A stretch of 64,000 nucleotides of DNA from VGJV01 sp964646415 (lineage in GTDB: Bacteria > Patescibacteriota > Minisyncoccia > UBA6257 > 2-01-FULL-56-20): positions 16,691 to 80,690 of the forward strand of contig CAZYEL010000002.1 in assembly GCA_964646415.1 (NCBI GenBank). The letters are read 5' to 3'. Within the stretch, counting starts at the first letter, position 1, and every line of letters begins with the position of its first letter. Under the pieces are notes generated by a model, which saw only the letters and a program-made list of their open reading frames with translations, did no database searches and was not told where the DNA came from. Of this stretch, positions 15,900 to 22,764 are shown piece by piece. Both the position numbers and the translations under genes were made by a program.

Positions 15900-15980
15900 A
15901 GGCACCATTATACCCCGCGCGGGAAATTTTCCGGGATTTTTTCCCGCCCAATCCTTGGGAGGATCATAATTTCACGATAT

Positions 15981-16009
15981 TTGACAATCCTCGTCAAACC
16001 TGCTATCAT
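15981..16009 (+). promoter_or_regulatory. Sigma70-type promoter for the 3D-domain gene
   Basis: TTGACA at 15981-15986, 17-base spacer, TATCAT at 16004-16009. One of the best consensus promoters in the window; transcription would start near 16016. Confidence 0.8.
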
Positions 16010-16028
16010 ATCCCCTAACAATTGAATA

Positions 16029-16049
16029 CCCCTTCAAAGGGGGGTTTTT
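16029..16049 (+). terminator. Hairpin and T-run between promoter and 3D-domain gene
   Basis: CCCC-TTCAAA-GGGG followed by GGTTTTT. It sits only about 15 bases after the predicted transcription start and 22 before the ATG, so it may attenuate transcription into the gene. Confidence 0.55.
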
Positions 16050-16070
16050 ATTTAAGCGGCGCAAGGAATC

Positions 16071-16514
16071 ATGACTAAAACACTTATTCTTACCCTTATA
16101 ACGGGTTCGCTCATACTCTACCCTTCCGCAACAGGGATTACTATGGCGGACGAGAAAATTGCCGGCATTCCCGCCGAAGCAACGCTTCTTCAGAGTGCGC
16201 CGCGGGCCCATATTGCGAAGCAAGCATCCATGGTTACCGTCTGGATTACCGCATATTCAAGCACGCCCGAGGAAACGGACGACACGCCCTTCATCACTGC
16301 AAAAGGCACGCTGGTGCGCGATGGCATCATTGCCGCGAACTTCCTTCCCTTTGGGACCAAAGTCAAGATTCCTTCGCTTTTTGGGGATAAGATTTTTGTG
16401 GTGGAAGACCGCATGCACCGCCGGAAAACGAACAACGTGGACATATGGATGCCTACGAAGATGGACGCGCTCCGGTTTGGCGCGCATAAAGTGCAGATTG
16501 CGGTGTTGAATTAA
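16071..16514 (+). CDS. Secreted 3D-domain (MltA/YabE-type) protein
   Basis: A 147-residue exported protein. The first ~26 residues form a signal peptide (TLILTLITGSLILYPSATGITMA). The rest is a 3D domain: VTVWITAYSSTPEETDDTPFITAKG (start near 55), GIIAANFLPFGTKVKIP (near 85-101) and the C-terminal VEDRMHRRKTNNVDIWM (near 110-126) with the conserved Asp residues that give the domain its name. The domain is found in lytic transglycosylases and resuscitation-promoting-factor-like proteins, so a role in peptidoglycan remodelling is likely. No separate binding domain is fused. It has a strong promoter and an attenuator-like hairpin in front and a terminator behind. Confidence 0.85.
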   Translation: MTKTLILTLITGSLILYPSATGITMADEKIAGIPAEATLLQSAPRAHIAKQASMVTVWITAYSSTPEETDDTPFITAKGTLVRDGIIAANFLPFGTKVKIPSLFGDKIFVVEDRMHRRKTNNVDIWMPTKMDALRFGAHKVQIAVLN

Positions 16515-16550
16515 CAGGGCAAACTAATAACTTATAACCAATAACTGGAC

Positions 16551-16570
16551 CCCGCGAAAGCGGGATTTTT
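16551..16570 (+). terminator. Intrinsic terminator after the 3D-domain gene
   Basis: CCCGC-GAAA-GCGGG stem with GAAA tetraloop followed by ATTTTTATTTATT. Confidence 0.85.
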
Positions 16571-16603
16571 ATTTATTGATAATCTACAGGTAAAATAGAA
16601 GCT

Positions 16604-17173
16604 ATGAGAAAAGTACTCAAAAAAAGTTTCTTCAATCGCCCGACGCTCAGCGTGGCGAAAGAGCTTCTCGGGAAGTTTCTTGTGCGGCGGATGAGCACAA
16701 AAACAGTCGCAGTGATGCTCACCGAAGTTGAGGCGTACGACGGACCAGAAGACAAAGCGTCACACGCTTCGCGAGGCATCACTCCCCGCACCAAAATCAT
16801 GTTTGGTAGGGCGGGGCGTTTCTACGTCTATCTCACCTACGGCATGCACTGGATGCTGAATGTTGTGACAGGCGCGAAAGGATATCCGGCTGCAATTCTT
16901 ATCCGAGCGGGAGTCGCTTATCACTTACCGCTTACCGCCTCCAAACTCATCAGTGGTCCGGCGCGGCTTACGAAATATCTCCGCATCGGGAAAAGTTTCA
17001 ACGGGAAACCAGCAACGAGAAAAACCGGGCTCTGGTTTGAAAACAGAGGAATAAAAATCAGTGCGAAAGACATTGTTGCAGGCAAACGAATCGGCGTGGA
17101 ATACGCCGGTGCATGGGCGAAGAAACCCTACAACTTCAAATTGCGCCTTCCCGCTTCAAAATCGCGCGCTTGA
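16604..17173 (+). CDS. mpg: DNA-3-methyladenine glycosylase (MPG/AAG family)
   Basis: Monofunctional glycosylase that removes alkylated and deaminated purines. The 189-residue protein has the diagnostic TEVEAYDGPEDKASHAS (about 40-56, catalytic Glu in EVEAY), TPRTKIMFGRAGRFYVYLTYG (about 60-80) and MHWMLNVVTG (about 81-90). The C-terminal part ISGPARLTKYLRIGKSFNG matches the family. An AT-rich TAAAAT box 8 bases before the ATG suggests a very short or absent leader. Its 3' end overlaps the convergent MGMT-like gene by 38 bases, which places three alkylation or oxidation repair genes tail to tail. Confidence 0.93.
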   Translation: MRKVLKKSFFNRPTLSVAKELLGKFLVRRMSTKTVAVMLTEVEAYDGPEDKASHASRGITPRTKIMFGRAGRFYVYLTYGMHWMLNVVTGAKGYPAAILIRAGVAYHLPLTASKLISGPARLTKYLRIGKSFNGKPATRKTGLWFENRGIKISAKDIVAGKRIGVEYAGAWAKKPYNFKLRLPASKSRA

Positions 17174-17384
17174 GCTTCACTCCGCGGTTATAGCCGCCAA
17201 TCTCTCCGTCGGAACGAACCACACGATGGCAAGGAATCTTCGGGTCAAAATTCTTAGCCAAAATATTTCCCACCGCACGTGAAGCATCGGGATTCCCTGC
17301 GCGGCGTGCGACTTCCTTGTACGTCAACGCCTTCCCGCAAGGAATTTTTGAAACCACTGCGTACACCCGCTCTTGGAAAGTCAT
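17136..17384 (-). CDS. MGMT-family O6-alkylguanine DNA repair protein (single domain)
   Basis: An 82-residue protein equal to the C-terminal DNA-binding domain of O6-alkylguanine-DNA alkyltransferase. IPCHRVVRSDGEIGGY (near 51-66) retains the PCHRV acceptor Cys, so it could be an active suicide alkyltransferase rather than an alkyltransferase-like protein, in which Cys is replaced by Trp. The N-terminal ribonuclease-H-like domain of Ada/Ogt is absent. Translationally coupled to the PPC-domain gene by ATGA and convergent with mpg. Confidence 0.85.
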   Translation of the reverse strand: MTFQERVYAVVSKIPCGKALTYKEVARRAGNPDASRAVGNILAKNFDPKIPCHRVVRSDGEIGGYNRGVKLKRAILKREGAI

Positions 17385-17797
17385 GCGAGTAAATTCAAGC
17401 CCGTCTCTGCGTCCGGCATGCGCTCAAGCTTTCCGGAAAACGCCTCAAGGCGCACTTCGCATGTTCCGGAAACGACAATTTCCTTCACGTGCCCCGCCTT
17501 GGCAGCACAATCCTTTCCTGAAAACACCCCATGCACATGCACTGCATATTCCCCCTTGCAAATGCCGATATTACCGGTGAGCGATGCAATCTCCACCTCC
17601 CTCATTATCGTCTCAAGATATTGCCTTGCCTCGAAATCATAGTACGCAAGCGTAACTCTTAAAGCGGCACCCAGCCCTTGGAATGTGCCCGCGCGGATGT
17701 GCGAATCTCGTGCGAAGGATATGATCCCCGTAAGCAACTCTTCCCCCTTGTCGAACCGAAGTATGGATACAGAACCTTCCCTTAGAATTTCTTTCAT
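17381..17797 (-). CDS. PPC/DUF296 domain protein
   Basis: A 138-residue single-domain protein of the plants-and-prokaryotes-conserved (PPC, DUF296) family. Visible features: RFDKGEELLTGIISFARDSHIRAGTFQGLGA (about 14-44) and HVHGVFSGKDCAAKAGHVKEIVVSGTCEV (about 86-114), whose His residues form the metal site seen in structures of bacterial members. In plants the domain accompanies AT-hooks; bacterial single-domain function is not established. It is coupled by 4-bp overlaps to the MutY-like gene upstream and the MGMT-like gene downstream, so expression with DNA repair genes is expected. Confidence 0.85.
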   Translation of the reverse strand: MKEILREGSVSILRFDKGEELLTGIISFARDSHIRAGTFQGLGAALRVTLAYYDFEARQYLETIMREVEIASLTGNIGICKGEYAVHVHGVFSGKDCAAKAGHVKEIVVSGTCEVRLEAFSGKLERMPDAETGLNLLA

Positions 17798-18615
17798 TCC
17801 ACTATCATAACTTCCCCGCCCTTGCGCCGCAAAAAGCCTTCCCGCTCAAGCGCACGGAATACTTTATCCATACGCTCGCCGGATTCACCGGTGAATGCCA
17901 CAAACGACAAAACCGCCACGCGGGATTTCTCCGCAAGGAGCCGTACCACGCGCCCGCGAAGCTCCCGGTCAGAACCTCTGAACGGCGATTGACGGCGATA
18001 TTCCGCGCTTCTTCGGTTGGGATTCAAGACGCTTTTCCCCAGCATGGAGCCGTAATCCATGAGCGCCCAATACCACTCACGCGGCTTCTTTCTATCAAGC
18101 GCTTCTGCCGCGATTGCTACTACCTCTTCTTCCGGAACATTGCGTCGCCGCGGGAAAAAGTGGTGGAGAATCGCGCGCCGTATGTTTGTCTCGATAAACG
18201 TCGCAGGCGCATTGAAAGCGAAAGCGGCGATAGAGCCGGCCGTTGCCGGGCCCACGCCGGGAAGCGTTTCAAGCGCCTCGGGCGTGCACGGTAATTTACC
18301 GCAATACTCTTCCATGACAATTTTTGAAACCCGATGGAGTGCGAGCGCGCGGCGATTATATCCCAATCCCTGCCACACCCGGAGTACGCTCGCGGGAGAA
18401 GCGTTTGCAAGCGCGCGGAAATTCGGGAATGCTTTGAGAAACTCCCCGTACTTTCCCCGCACGCGTTCCACCTGCGTCTGCTGGAGCATTATTTCCGATA
18501 CCGCGATTGCGTAGGGATTCCGTGTGCGTCGCCACGGAAAGTCTCTGCCGTGCGCGCGATAATAATTCCGCACGATGCGGCGAAATTGTGCGACTTGCTC
18601 TTCGCTCTTTGCCAT
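17794..18615 (-). CDS. A/G-specific adenine glycosylase-like protein without Fe-S ligands
   Basis: HhH-GPD glycosylase of the MutY type, which removes adenine opposite 8-oxoguanine. In 273 residues: FPWRRTRNPYAIAVSEIMLQQTQV (about 25-48, catalytic Glu in SEIMLQQTQ) and the hairpin LPGVGPATAGSIAAFAFN (about 117-134). FIETNIRR replaces the usual VDGNVxR, so the catalytic Asp position differs. The C-terminal MDYGSMLGKSVLNPNRRS has none of the four cluster cysteines. No MutY C-terminal NUDIX-like domain is present; a short winged-helix-like tail ends the protein. First gene of the mutY-PPC-MGMT operon (ATGA junctions). Confidence 0.85.
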   Translation of the reverse strand: MAKSEEQVAQFRRIVRNYYRAHGRDFPWRRTRNPYAIAVSEIMLQQTQVERVRGKYGEFLKAFPNFRALANASPASVLRVWQGLGYNRRALALHRVSKIVMEEYCGKLPCTPEALETLPGVGPATAGSIAAFAFNAPATFIETNIRRAILHHFFPRRRNVPEEEVVAIAAEALDRKKPREWYWALMDYGSMLGKSVLNPNRRSAEYRRQSPFRGSDRELRGRVVRLLAEKSRVAVLSFVAFTGESGERMDKVFRALEREGFLRRKGGEVMIVE

Positions 18616-18618
18616 GCG

Positions 18619-18915
18619 CTATAGGCTTGTTTCCATGAGCGGCATCCCCTTCTTCGCGCATCCTTCCGCCTGGCATACGCCAGGCTTCGGCGATACTCCT
18701 CCGCAACCGCCAGTGCACATGTAATGCGTCCCGCGCTTCCGAAAACTCTCATACGCGAGATATCCGGAAAGTACGACAATAAGCACACTTACCCAAACAG
18801 GCACCGAACGCCCCGCAAACGACATTTCCCATCGAAGCGCAGCCCGCACAAGATGTGCAAGCGCGATTACCCCAAACACGACCCCGGTTGCTTTCACCAA
18901 TGAGCGAATGTTCAT
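18619..18915 (-). CDS. Two-helix membrane protein with Cys-rich heavy-metal-binding-like tail
   Basis: A 98-residue protein starting with MNIRSLVKATG at an ATGA overlap with msrB. Two hydrophobic helices (GVVFGVIALAHLVRAAL and VPVWVSVLIVVLSGYLAYESF) are followed by YMCTGGCGGVSPKPGVCQAEGC and KKGMPL. The tail follows the outline of the heavy-metal-binding domain YxCPMHPExxxxxPGxCPxCGMxL, with extra cysteines, so copper or zinc binding is plausible. Coupling to methionine sulfoxide reductase suggests a role in metal or oxidative stress. It is followed after 3 bases by the MutY-like gene, so the whole run may be one transcript. Confidence 0.7.
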   Translation of the reverse strand: MNIRSLVKATGVVFGVIALAHLVRAALRWEMSFAGRSVPVWVSVLIVVLSGYLAYESFRKRGTHYMCTGGCGGVSPKPGVCQAEGCAKKGMPLMETSL

Positions 18916-19355
18916 TTTGATTTGGAATTTTTCTTCGTGTCTTTTTGAAGTTCGAGACAAACGGAGTTGATGCAAAAATGTTCGCCGGAAGGAAAAGTCT
19001 CGTCTTTGAAAATATGCCCAAGATGCGAACCGCATTTCGCACACATTACTTCAATGCGATGCATTCCATGCGAATCATCATTCTCCAGCCGCACCGCCCC
19101 GGGAAGAGCCCGACTGAATGAAGGCCATCCGCGAAGTCCTGCCGGCCCCTTCTCTGCGTCGAATTTCGTGTCCGACGGAAAAAGCGCCGCTTCGCATACG
19201 CCACATTGATACACCCCGTCGTCAGTCGTATGGACATATTTTCCGCTATAAGGCGCTTCGGTCCCCTTCTCCCGCGCCACCTTGTAAAGCTCCGGCGCAA
19301 GCTTTCTCTTCCACCCGGCTTCGTCGTCTGATATATCTTTTGAACCGCATACCAT
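18912..19355 (-). CDS. msrB: Peptide methionine-(R)-S-oxide reductase
   Basis: Reduces methionine-R-sulfoxide in proteins. The 147-residue protein shows two zinc CxxC pairs (CGVC near 52-55 and CAKC near 101-104), GWPSFSRAL (77-85), HRIEVMCAKCGSHLGHIF and the catalytic-Cys motif HFCINSVCLEL near 126-136. The family's usual RYCINSASL is altered at the first and seventh-eighth positions, adding a cysteine that could act in recycling. The stop overlaps the start of the Cys-rich membrane protein gene. Start at 19355 is plausible; KLAPELYKVAREKGTEAPYSG is where family homology begins. Confidence 0.93.
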   Translation of the reverse strand: MVCGSKDISDDEAGWKRKLAPELYKVAREKGTEAPYSGKYVHTTDDGVYQCGVCEAALFPSDTKFDAEKGPAGLRGWPSFSRALPGAVRLENDDSHGMHRIEVMCAKCGSHLGHIFKDETFPSGEHFCINSVCLELQKDTKKNSKSK

Positions 19356-19400
19356 GCCGCTTTATTGTACCAAATGAAAAGCTCCAAGGGAGGAAATCAC

Positions 19401-19422
19401 AAGCCCCGGTATCCCGGGGCTT
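19401..19422 (-). terminator. GC-rich hairpin after the small basic protein gene
   Basis: AAGCCCCGG and its exact complement separated by 4 bases, 13 bases after the small-gene stop. Only a weak T-run follows on the minus strand. Confidence 0.55.
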
Positions 19423-19434
19423 GTGCTGCCTGTG

Positions 19435-19524
19435 TTATCTGCGGCGCTTGCTGCTTTTCCGCCGCTTGCTCACACGCTTCACTGTTCTCTTTTTCGTCTT
19501 CTTTGCCTTTTTCTTTTTTGCCAT
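19435..19524 (-). CDS. Very small Lys/Arg-rich basic protein (29 residues)
   Basis: A short ORF with a clean ATG encodes a 29-residue protein in which two thirds of the residues are Lys or Arg (begins MAKKKKAKKTKKR, ends KSSKRRR). It is followed by a GC-rich hairpin. Composition recalls histone-H1-like tails or very small ribosome-associated basic proteins, and nucleic-acid binding is the only safe inference. The codon pattern uses both AAA and AAG and both CGN and AGA, unlike a simple repeat, which favours a real gene. It lies between the msrB operon and the dinB operon. Confidence 0.6.
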   Translation of the reverse strand: MAKKKKAKKTKKRTVKRVSKRRKSSKRRR

Positions 19525-19722
19525 TTTTCAAACTACTATCCCAATATGAACGCCGACCTTTGAGGCGGCGGCGATCGCATCTCGCTCCGTCTGCAAAAAA
19601 TTTTTAAAAAATAGAATGCCTCGCCCTTATTAAAAATTGTAGAGCGTATTGCGCATATGTACAGAGAAGTTATGCACAACCCTGCGAAAATTTTCCGAAC
19701 CTTCGATGGCGGTGAAAGAAAA

Positions 19723-19908
19723 TCAGCGCGGAGAAGAATTCACGCTGCCGCTTATCAATGCCGGAGGAAAGTGAGGCGTGTTTCCGCCGACAAGCGATAT
19801 GCCCTTCGAACGATAGAATAAAAGCGCCAAAACACTGACGGCAACCGCGACAACAAACACCACGATATGCATCATTCCCTCCCGGTCGGTAATTTTCATA
19901 ACCCTCAT
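19723..19908 (-). CDS. Small single-pass membrane protein coupled to dinB
   Basis: A 61-residue ORF whose ATG overlaps the dinB TGA as ATGA. It has a single hydrophobic helix (MHIVVFVVAVAVSVLALLFY, about 13-32) and a polar Pro/Ser-rich tail. No family recognised. Translational coupling to dinB and the helical hydrophobic segment support a real gene. An internal start at MKITDREGMM is possible. Confidence 0.6.
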   Translation of the reverse strand: MRVMKITDREGMMHIVVFVVAVAVSVLALLFYRSKGISLVGGNTPHFPPALISGSVNSSPR

Positions 19909-20987
19909 TCTAAACCCTCCACCCGTACTCCGACAAGCCGTACGGGCTTCTTGGCGGGATTCTCCCGGGCATCGAAAAAAGGCATAAGCAACTTGAGCAT
20001 TTCAAAGGCGAGCGCGTCCGCAGACGCAAGCGCATCGGGAAATGTCCGCGATCTGGTCATTGTCCTGAAATCAGCGAAGCGCACCGTGAGCACCGCGCGC
20101 CGGAAAGCGGAAAAGCCCTGCCGCCCAAGCCGCGCAACAACGGCATCCGCAAGCGCCCGCACCCGCGCCGAGACGAAGGAAGGCTCTCCCGTATCTTGTT
20201 CAAACGTCTCCTGCTCGCCCATAGACTTTGTTTCTTCTTCAATACCCATCGGCGTGTCATCCCTGCCGCGCAAACGCTCATATAACTGCACGCCCCATAC
20301 CCCGCACAGTTCCCGAAGCTCTTCGGAGGAAAATGGCAGGAGATCGCGCACGAATCGCGCCCCGCGCCTCGCGAAAAGCGCCTCGGTCTTCGGCCCAACC
20401 CCGGGAATTGCACGAAGCGGGAGCGGCGCAATCGTTCCCGCCGCCGCCTCTTCCCGTATCACGGTAAGTCCGTCGGGCTTATGCATCTCCGTCGCAATCT
20501 TTGCAATAAAGCGATTCGGACCGATGCCCACCGTCGTAGTAAGCCGCTCTTTCTTCCCTATGGAACTTTTAATCTCCCGCGCAATTTTCTCCGCCGCTTG
20601 ATATGAGCCGGCAGAGGAAAGGTCGAGATATGCTTCATCAATGCTTGTCTGCTCCACGCAAAGGACTTTCTCCGAAGCAATCCCCATAATCCGCCGTGAA
20701 ACTTCCCCATATTTTCTCATGTTCACGGCGCAAAACACCGCAGCAGGTTTCCCTGCCGCGCGGGCTTCTTCGGCCAAACGCCACGCCCGCGAAATCGGCA
20801 TCGCGGAATGCATCCCGTATTCACGGGCTTTATAATTTGCCGTCGATACCACGCCCCGCCCCTCCCCGCCCTTGGGGTCCGCACCCACCACAAGCGGTTT
20901 TCCGCGGAAACGCGGATTGTCCCGCTCCTCCACGGAAGCGAAGAAGGCGTCCATATCCAAATGAGCGATTATTCTCATACTCTCCAA
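19905..20987 (-). CDS. dinB: DNA polymerase IV (Y-family)
   Basis: Error-prone translesion polymerase. Of 360 residues, the palm motifs are at the start (HLDMDAFFASVE, catalytic Asp residues) and in the middle (SIDEAYLDLS, about 115-124). The thumb helix-hairpin-helix AIPGVGPKTEALFARRG (near 188-204) and a little-finger domain follow. No C-terminal beta-clamp motif of the QLSLF type is obvious: the protein ends LVGVRVEGLE. Translation may begin at the first or fourth residue (MRIIAHLDMD). A 5' fragment of a second dinB-like gene lies immediately upstream (21073-21117). Confidence 0.94.
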   Translation of the reverse strand: MESMRIIAHLDMDAFFASVEERDNPRFRGKPLVVGADPKGGEGRGVVSTANYKAREYGMHSAMPISRAWRLAEEARAAGKPAAVFCAVNMRKYGEVSRRIMGIASEKVLCVEQTSIDEAYLDLSSAGSYQAAEKIAREIKSSIGKKERLTTTVGIGPNRFIAKIATEMHKPDGLTVIREEAAAGTIAPLPLRAIPGVGPKTEALFARRGARFVRDLLPFSSEELRELCGVWGVQLYERLRGRDDTPMGIEEETKSMGEQETFEQDTGEPSFVSARVRALADAVVARLGRQGFSAFRRAVLTVRFADFRTMTRSRTFPDALASADALAFEMLKLLMPFFDARENPAKKPVRLVGVRVEGLE

Positions 20988-21072
20988 TCTATACCTCGAT
21001 ATGGATGCGGGAAAGGGGTCGGGGAAACGGGAGCTTCCCCGTTGCGGAAGTATTGAAACCGCTGGGTTTCAA

Positions 21073-21117
21073 GGAGCGGAGCGACGCATCCATGTCTAAA
21101 TGAGAAATTATTCGCAT
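21073..21117 (-). pseudogene. 5' fragment of a second dinB-like gene
   Basis: Encodes MRIISHLDMDASLRS, matching the first 11 residues of the adjacent DinB (MRIIAHLDMDA) with one substitution. Codons differ at several synonymous positions, so it is not a recent exact duplication. The frame continues without polymerase homology to about 20989. Probably the remnant of a paralogue or of a recombination event at this locus. Confidence 0.65.
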
Positions 21118-21142
21118 GGCTGCATTATCACCCTCCAGGAAT

Positions 21143-21174
21143 AAAGAAGCTTCGAGAATTCTCGAAGCTTCTTT
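21143..21174. repeat. Perfect 32-bp palindrome
   Basis: Loop-free palindrome centred on GAATTC, with AAAG/CTTT ends, 20 bases after the stop of the preceding minus-strand gene and 26 upstream of the dinB fragment. Likely a transcription terminator. Confidence 0.75.
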
Positions 21175-21193
21175 CCCTCCGGACGCATACCTT

Positions 21194-21484
21194 CTAGAGA
21201 TTGTTCTGGATATCAACGTCAAGCATATCCACGTCATTGTCCAAATCCAGACTCCCGGAATCCGCGGCATTGAGGTCACGCTCAATCGCTCCCGTGCTGT
21301 CGGCTGCCGGCGCCGCCGGAGCAACTGTTTGCGGAAGAGGAGGTACCGTGGCGGGTGCGGCAACTTGACCACTTTGAGTGGGCGAAGCTATCTCTGAACC
21401 GGTACCCACGTACCACCACGCAACCGCTGCCACAACCAGAACCACCACCACTGCGACTATCCAAGCTGTTTTATTTTCTTGCAT
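21194..21484 (-). CDS. Hypothetical membrane-anchored Pro/Ala-rich protein
   Basis: Not recognised. The 96-residue product begins with a short polar head and a hydrophobic helix (AWIVAVVVVLVVAAVAWWYV, about 7-26). A low-complexity Ala/Pro/Thr linker follows, then an acidic C-terminus rich in Asp and Leu (LDLDNDVDMLDVDIQ). The layout suggests an N-terminally anchored extracytoplasmic protein. It follows a secreted coiled-coil protein gene after 18 bases, and both share the Ala-rich style, so the pair is probably one transcript ending at the palindrome 21143-21174. Confidence 0.65.
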   Translation of the reverse strand: MQENKTAWIVAVVVVLVVAAVAWWYVGTGSEIASPTQSGQVAAPATVPPLPQTVAPAAPAADSTGAIERDLNAADSGSLDLDNDVDMLDVDIQNNL

Positions 21485-21502
21485 TGTAGGTAATGAAAAT
21501 TA

Positions 21503-22183
21503 TTACGACGACGTTGCGTTTGTGCCGGTGGCTCTCACGCTATCATCATCCACGCCCGGGATGCCGCGAAGCGCCTGAATCGCTTTCTGCACCGCCTCGC
21601 GCGCGCTTTTCATTGCACCGTCGCGCAAATCCATGAGGTCTTTTTTAAGCGCAACGTGCGACGCCTGGAATGCCGCGCGGAGTCTCGCGTCGGTCGTGAC
21701 CGTCACCTGGTACGTTTTTTTTGCTTGAACTTCCGCCGCCGTCCTCGCACCGGCAATTGCCGCGTTCGCTTCCTGCAACGCCGCGTTCACCGCCGCTACG
21801 TCTTTTCCCGCCGCGTGCGCCTTATCGCGCCGGCTCTCCACTTTCGCAAGCGTCGCATCATACCTCTCAAGCACATTGGTGAAATGCGTCGCCCATTTTT
21901 CATTCAAAGCGCCAAGTCGCTCAAAAAGATTGTCCGCGGCTTGTTTCTTTTTCTCGTCTTTTACCTGTTTCAGTTTTGCCTGGAACTCCGTTCGCGCCGT
22001 TTTCATCCTCTCCGCCGCATCTTTCTTCGCCGTCTCGAACTTCACCCGCAATTCTTCGACCGCTGCGCGGCGCACCTCCCCCCGCGTCGTCGTCGCGGGA
22101 GCCTGGGCGCCCGCAATCGCAACCGCTGCAACATACGCCACCACCGCACCTCCTCCCATAAAATTCTTAATAATTGTGCTCAT
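21503..22183 (-). CDS. Secreted alpha-helical coiled-coil protein
   Basis: Start at 22183 (MSTIIKNFMGGGAVVAYVAAV) gives 226 residues with a signal peptide ending at about AGAQA. The mature part is almost wholly helical and rich in Ala, Lys, Glu and Arg (VKFETAKKDAAERMKTARTE, KLKQVKDEKKKQAADNLFERL), with heptad-like spacing. The C-terminus is GIPGVDDDSVRATGTNATSS. No enzyme motif is visible. Helical exported proteins of this kind are common in these small genomes and may be cell-envelope structural proteins; that is inference. Probably co-transcribed with the next gene. Confidence 0.7.
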   Translation of the reverse strand: MSTIIKNFMGGGAVVAYVAAVAIAGAQAPATTTRGEVRRAAVEELRVKFETAKKDAAERMKTARTEFQAKLKQVKDEKKKQAADNLFERLGALNEKWATHFTNVLERYDATLAKVESRRDKAHAAGKDVAAVNAALQEANAAIAGARTAAEVQAKKTYQVTVTTDARLRAAFQASHVALKKDLMDLRDGAMKSAREAVQKAIQALRGIPGVDDDSVRATGTNATSS

Positions 22184-22296
22184 ACTGTGAATTGTATAAG
22201 GTAAAATCCGGCTTTCCAAGCAAGGTTACCCACAGAACACGAACGAATCATGAATTATCTGGGGAAAAATGCTTTAAGTATTCCCCCGCCCCAGCC

Positions 22297-22764
22297 CTAT
22301 AATTCCCCAACTTCCCGTAGTGAATGCTTCATTATTACGTCGCCCTTGCCGAATAAAAACTTCCCGGCGAACTTCTTCCCCTCAAGGAACAACGGGAACC
22401 AATAGCGGTCATCGGGCCACATGGAATCGTAGGGAATCTCGTCTGCGCCGAACCACCGCGGCTTCATCTCGTCGCTCTCACATGGCTCTCCGCTGAATTC
22501 CGTAGCGCGGAAAATATGCACCTCAAGAATCTCCGGGTTCCCTCGGAATTCAAAGCTGATGATGCCCACCTTCACCGCGTCACTCACTGCAATCCCCGCT
22601 TCCTCGCGCAATTCCCGCTGCATCGCCTCCTCAATCGTCTCCCCTTCCTGCACTTTTCCGCCAAAGCCATTCCACCGCCCCGCCCCGAACCCGCGCTTCT
22701 TGAGCCCCAGCAAAATCCGTGGGGGCTGATGCACCAGGCAAAGCGTCAAAGCCTTCTTCGTCAT
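22297..22764 (-). CDS. NUDIX hydrolase, MTH1 (8-oxo-dGTPase) type
   Basis: Removes oxidised purine nucleotides from the pool. The 155-residue length equals human MTH1, and the sequence is unusually close to that subfamily: LLGLKKRGFGAGRWNGFGGK (about 19-38), the NUDIX box GKVQEGETIEEAMQRELREEAGI (about 37-59) and the MWPDDRYWFPLFLEGKKFAG segment (about 115-134) that recognises the base. It overlaps the DUF3850 gene start by ATGA. One of five NUDIX genes in this window and the one with the clearest substrate assignment. Confidence 0.9.
   Translation of the reverse strand: MTKKALTLCLVHQPPRILLGLKKRGFGAGRWNGFGGKVQEGETIEEAMQRELREEAGIAVSDAVKVGIISFEFRGNPEILEVHIFRATEFSGEPCESDEMKPRWFGADEIPYDSMWPDDRYWFPLFLEGKKFAGKFLFGKGDVIMKHSLREVGEL

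Noticed and set aside
18660..18700. CCTGGC/GCCAGG palindrome in the Cys-rich protein gene as another in-frame repeat insertion
   Set aside because: The codons give the PKPGVCQ part of the heavy-metal-binding pattern, and no second copy is in the window, so it may be native sequence.
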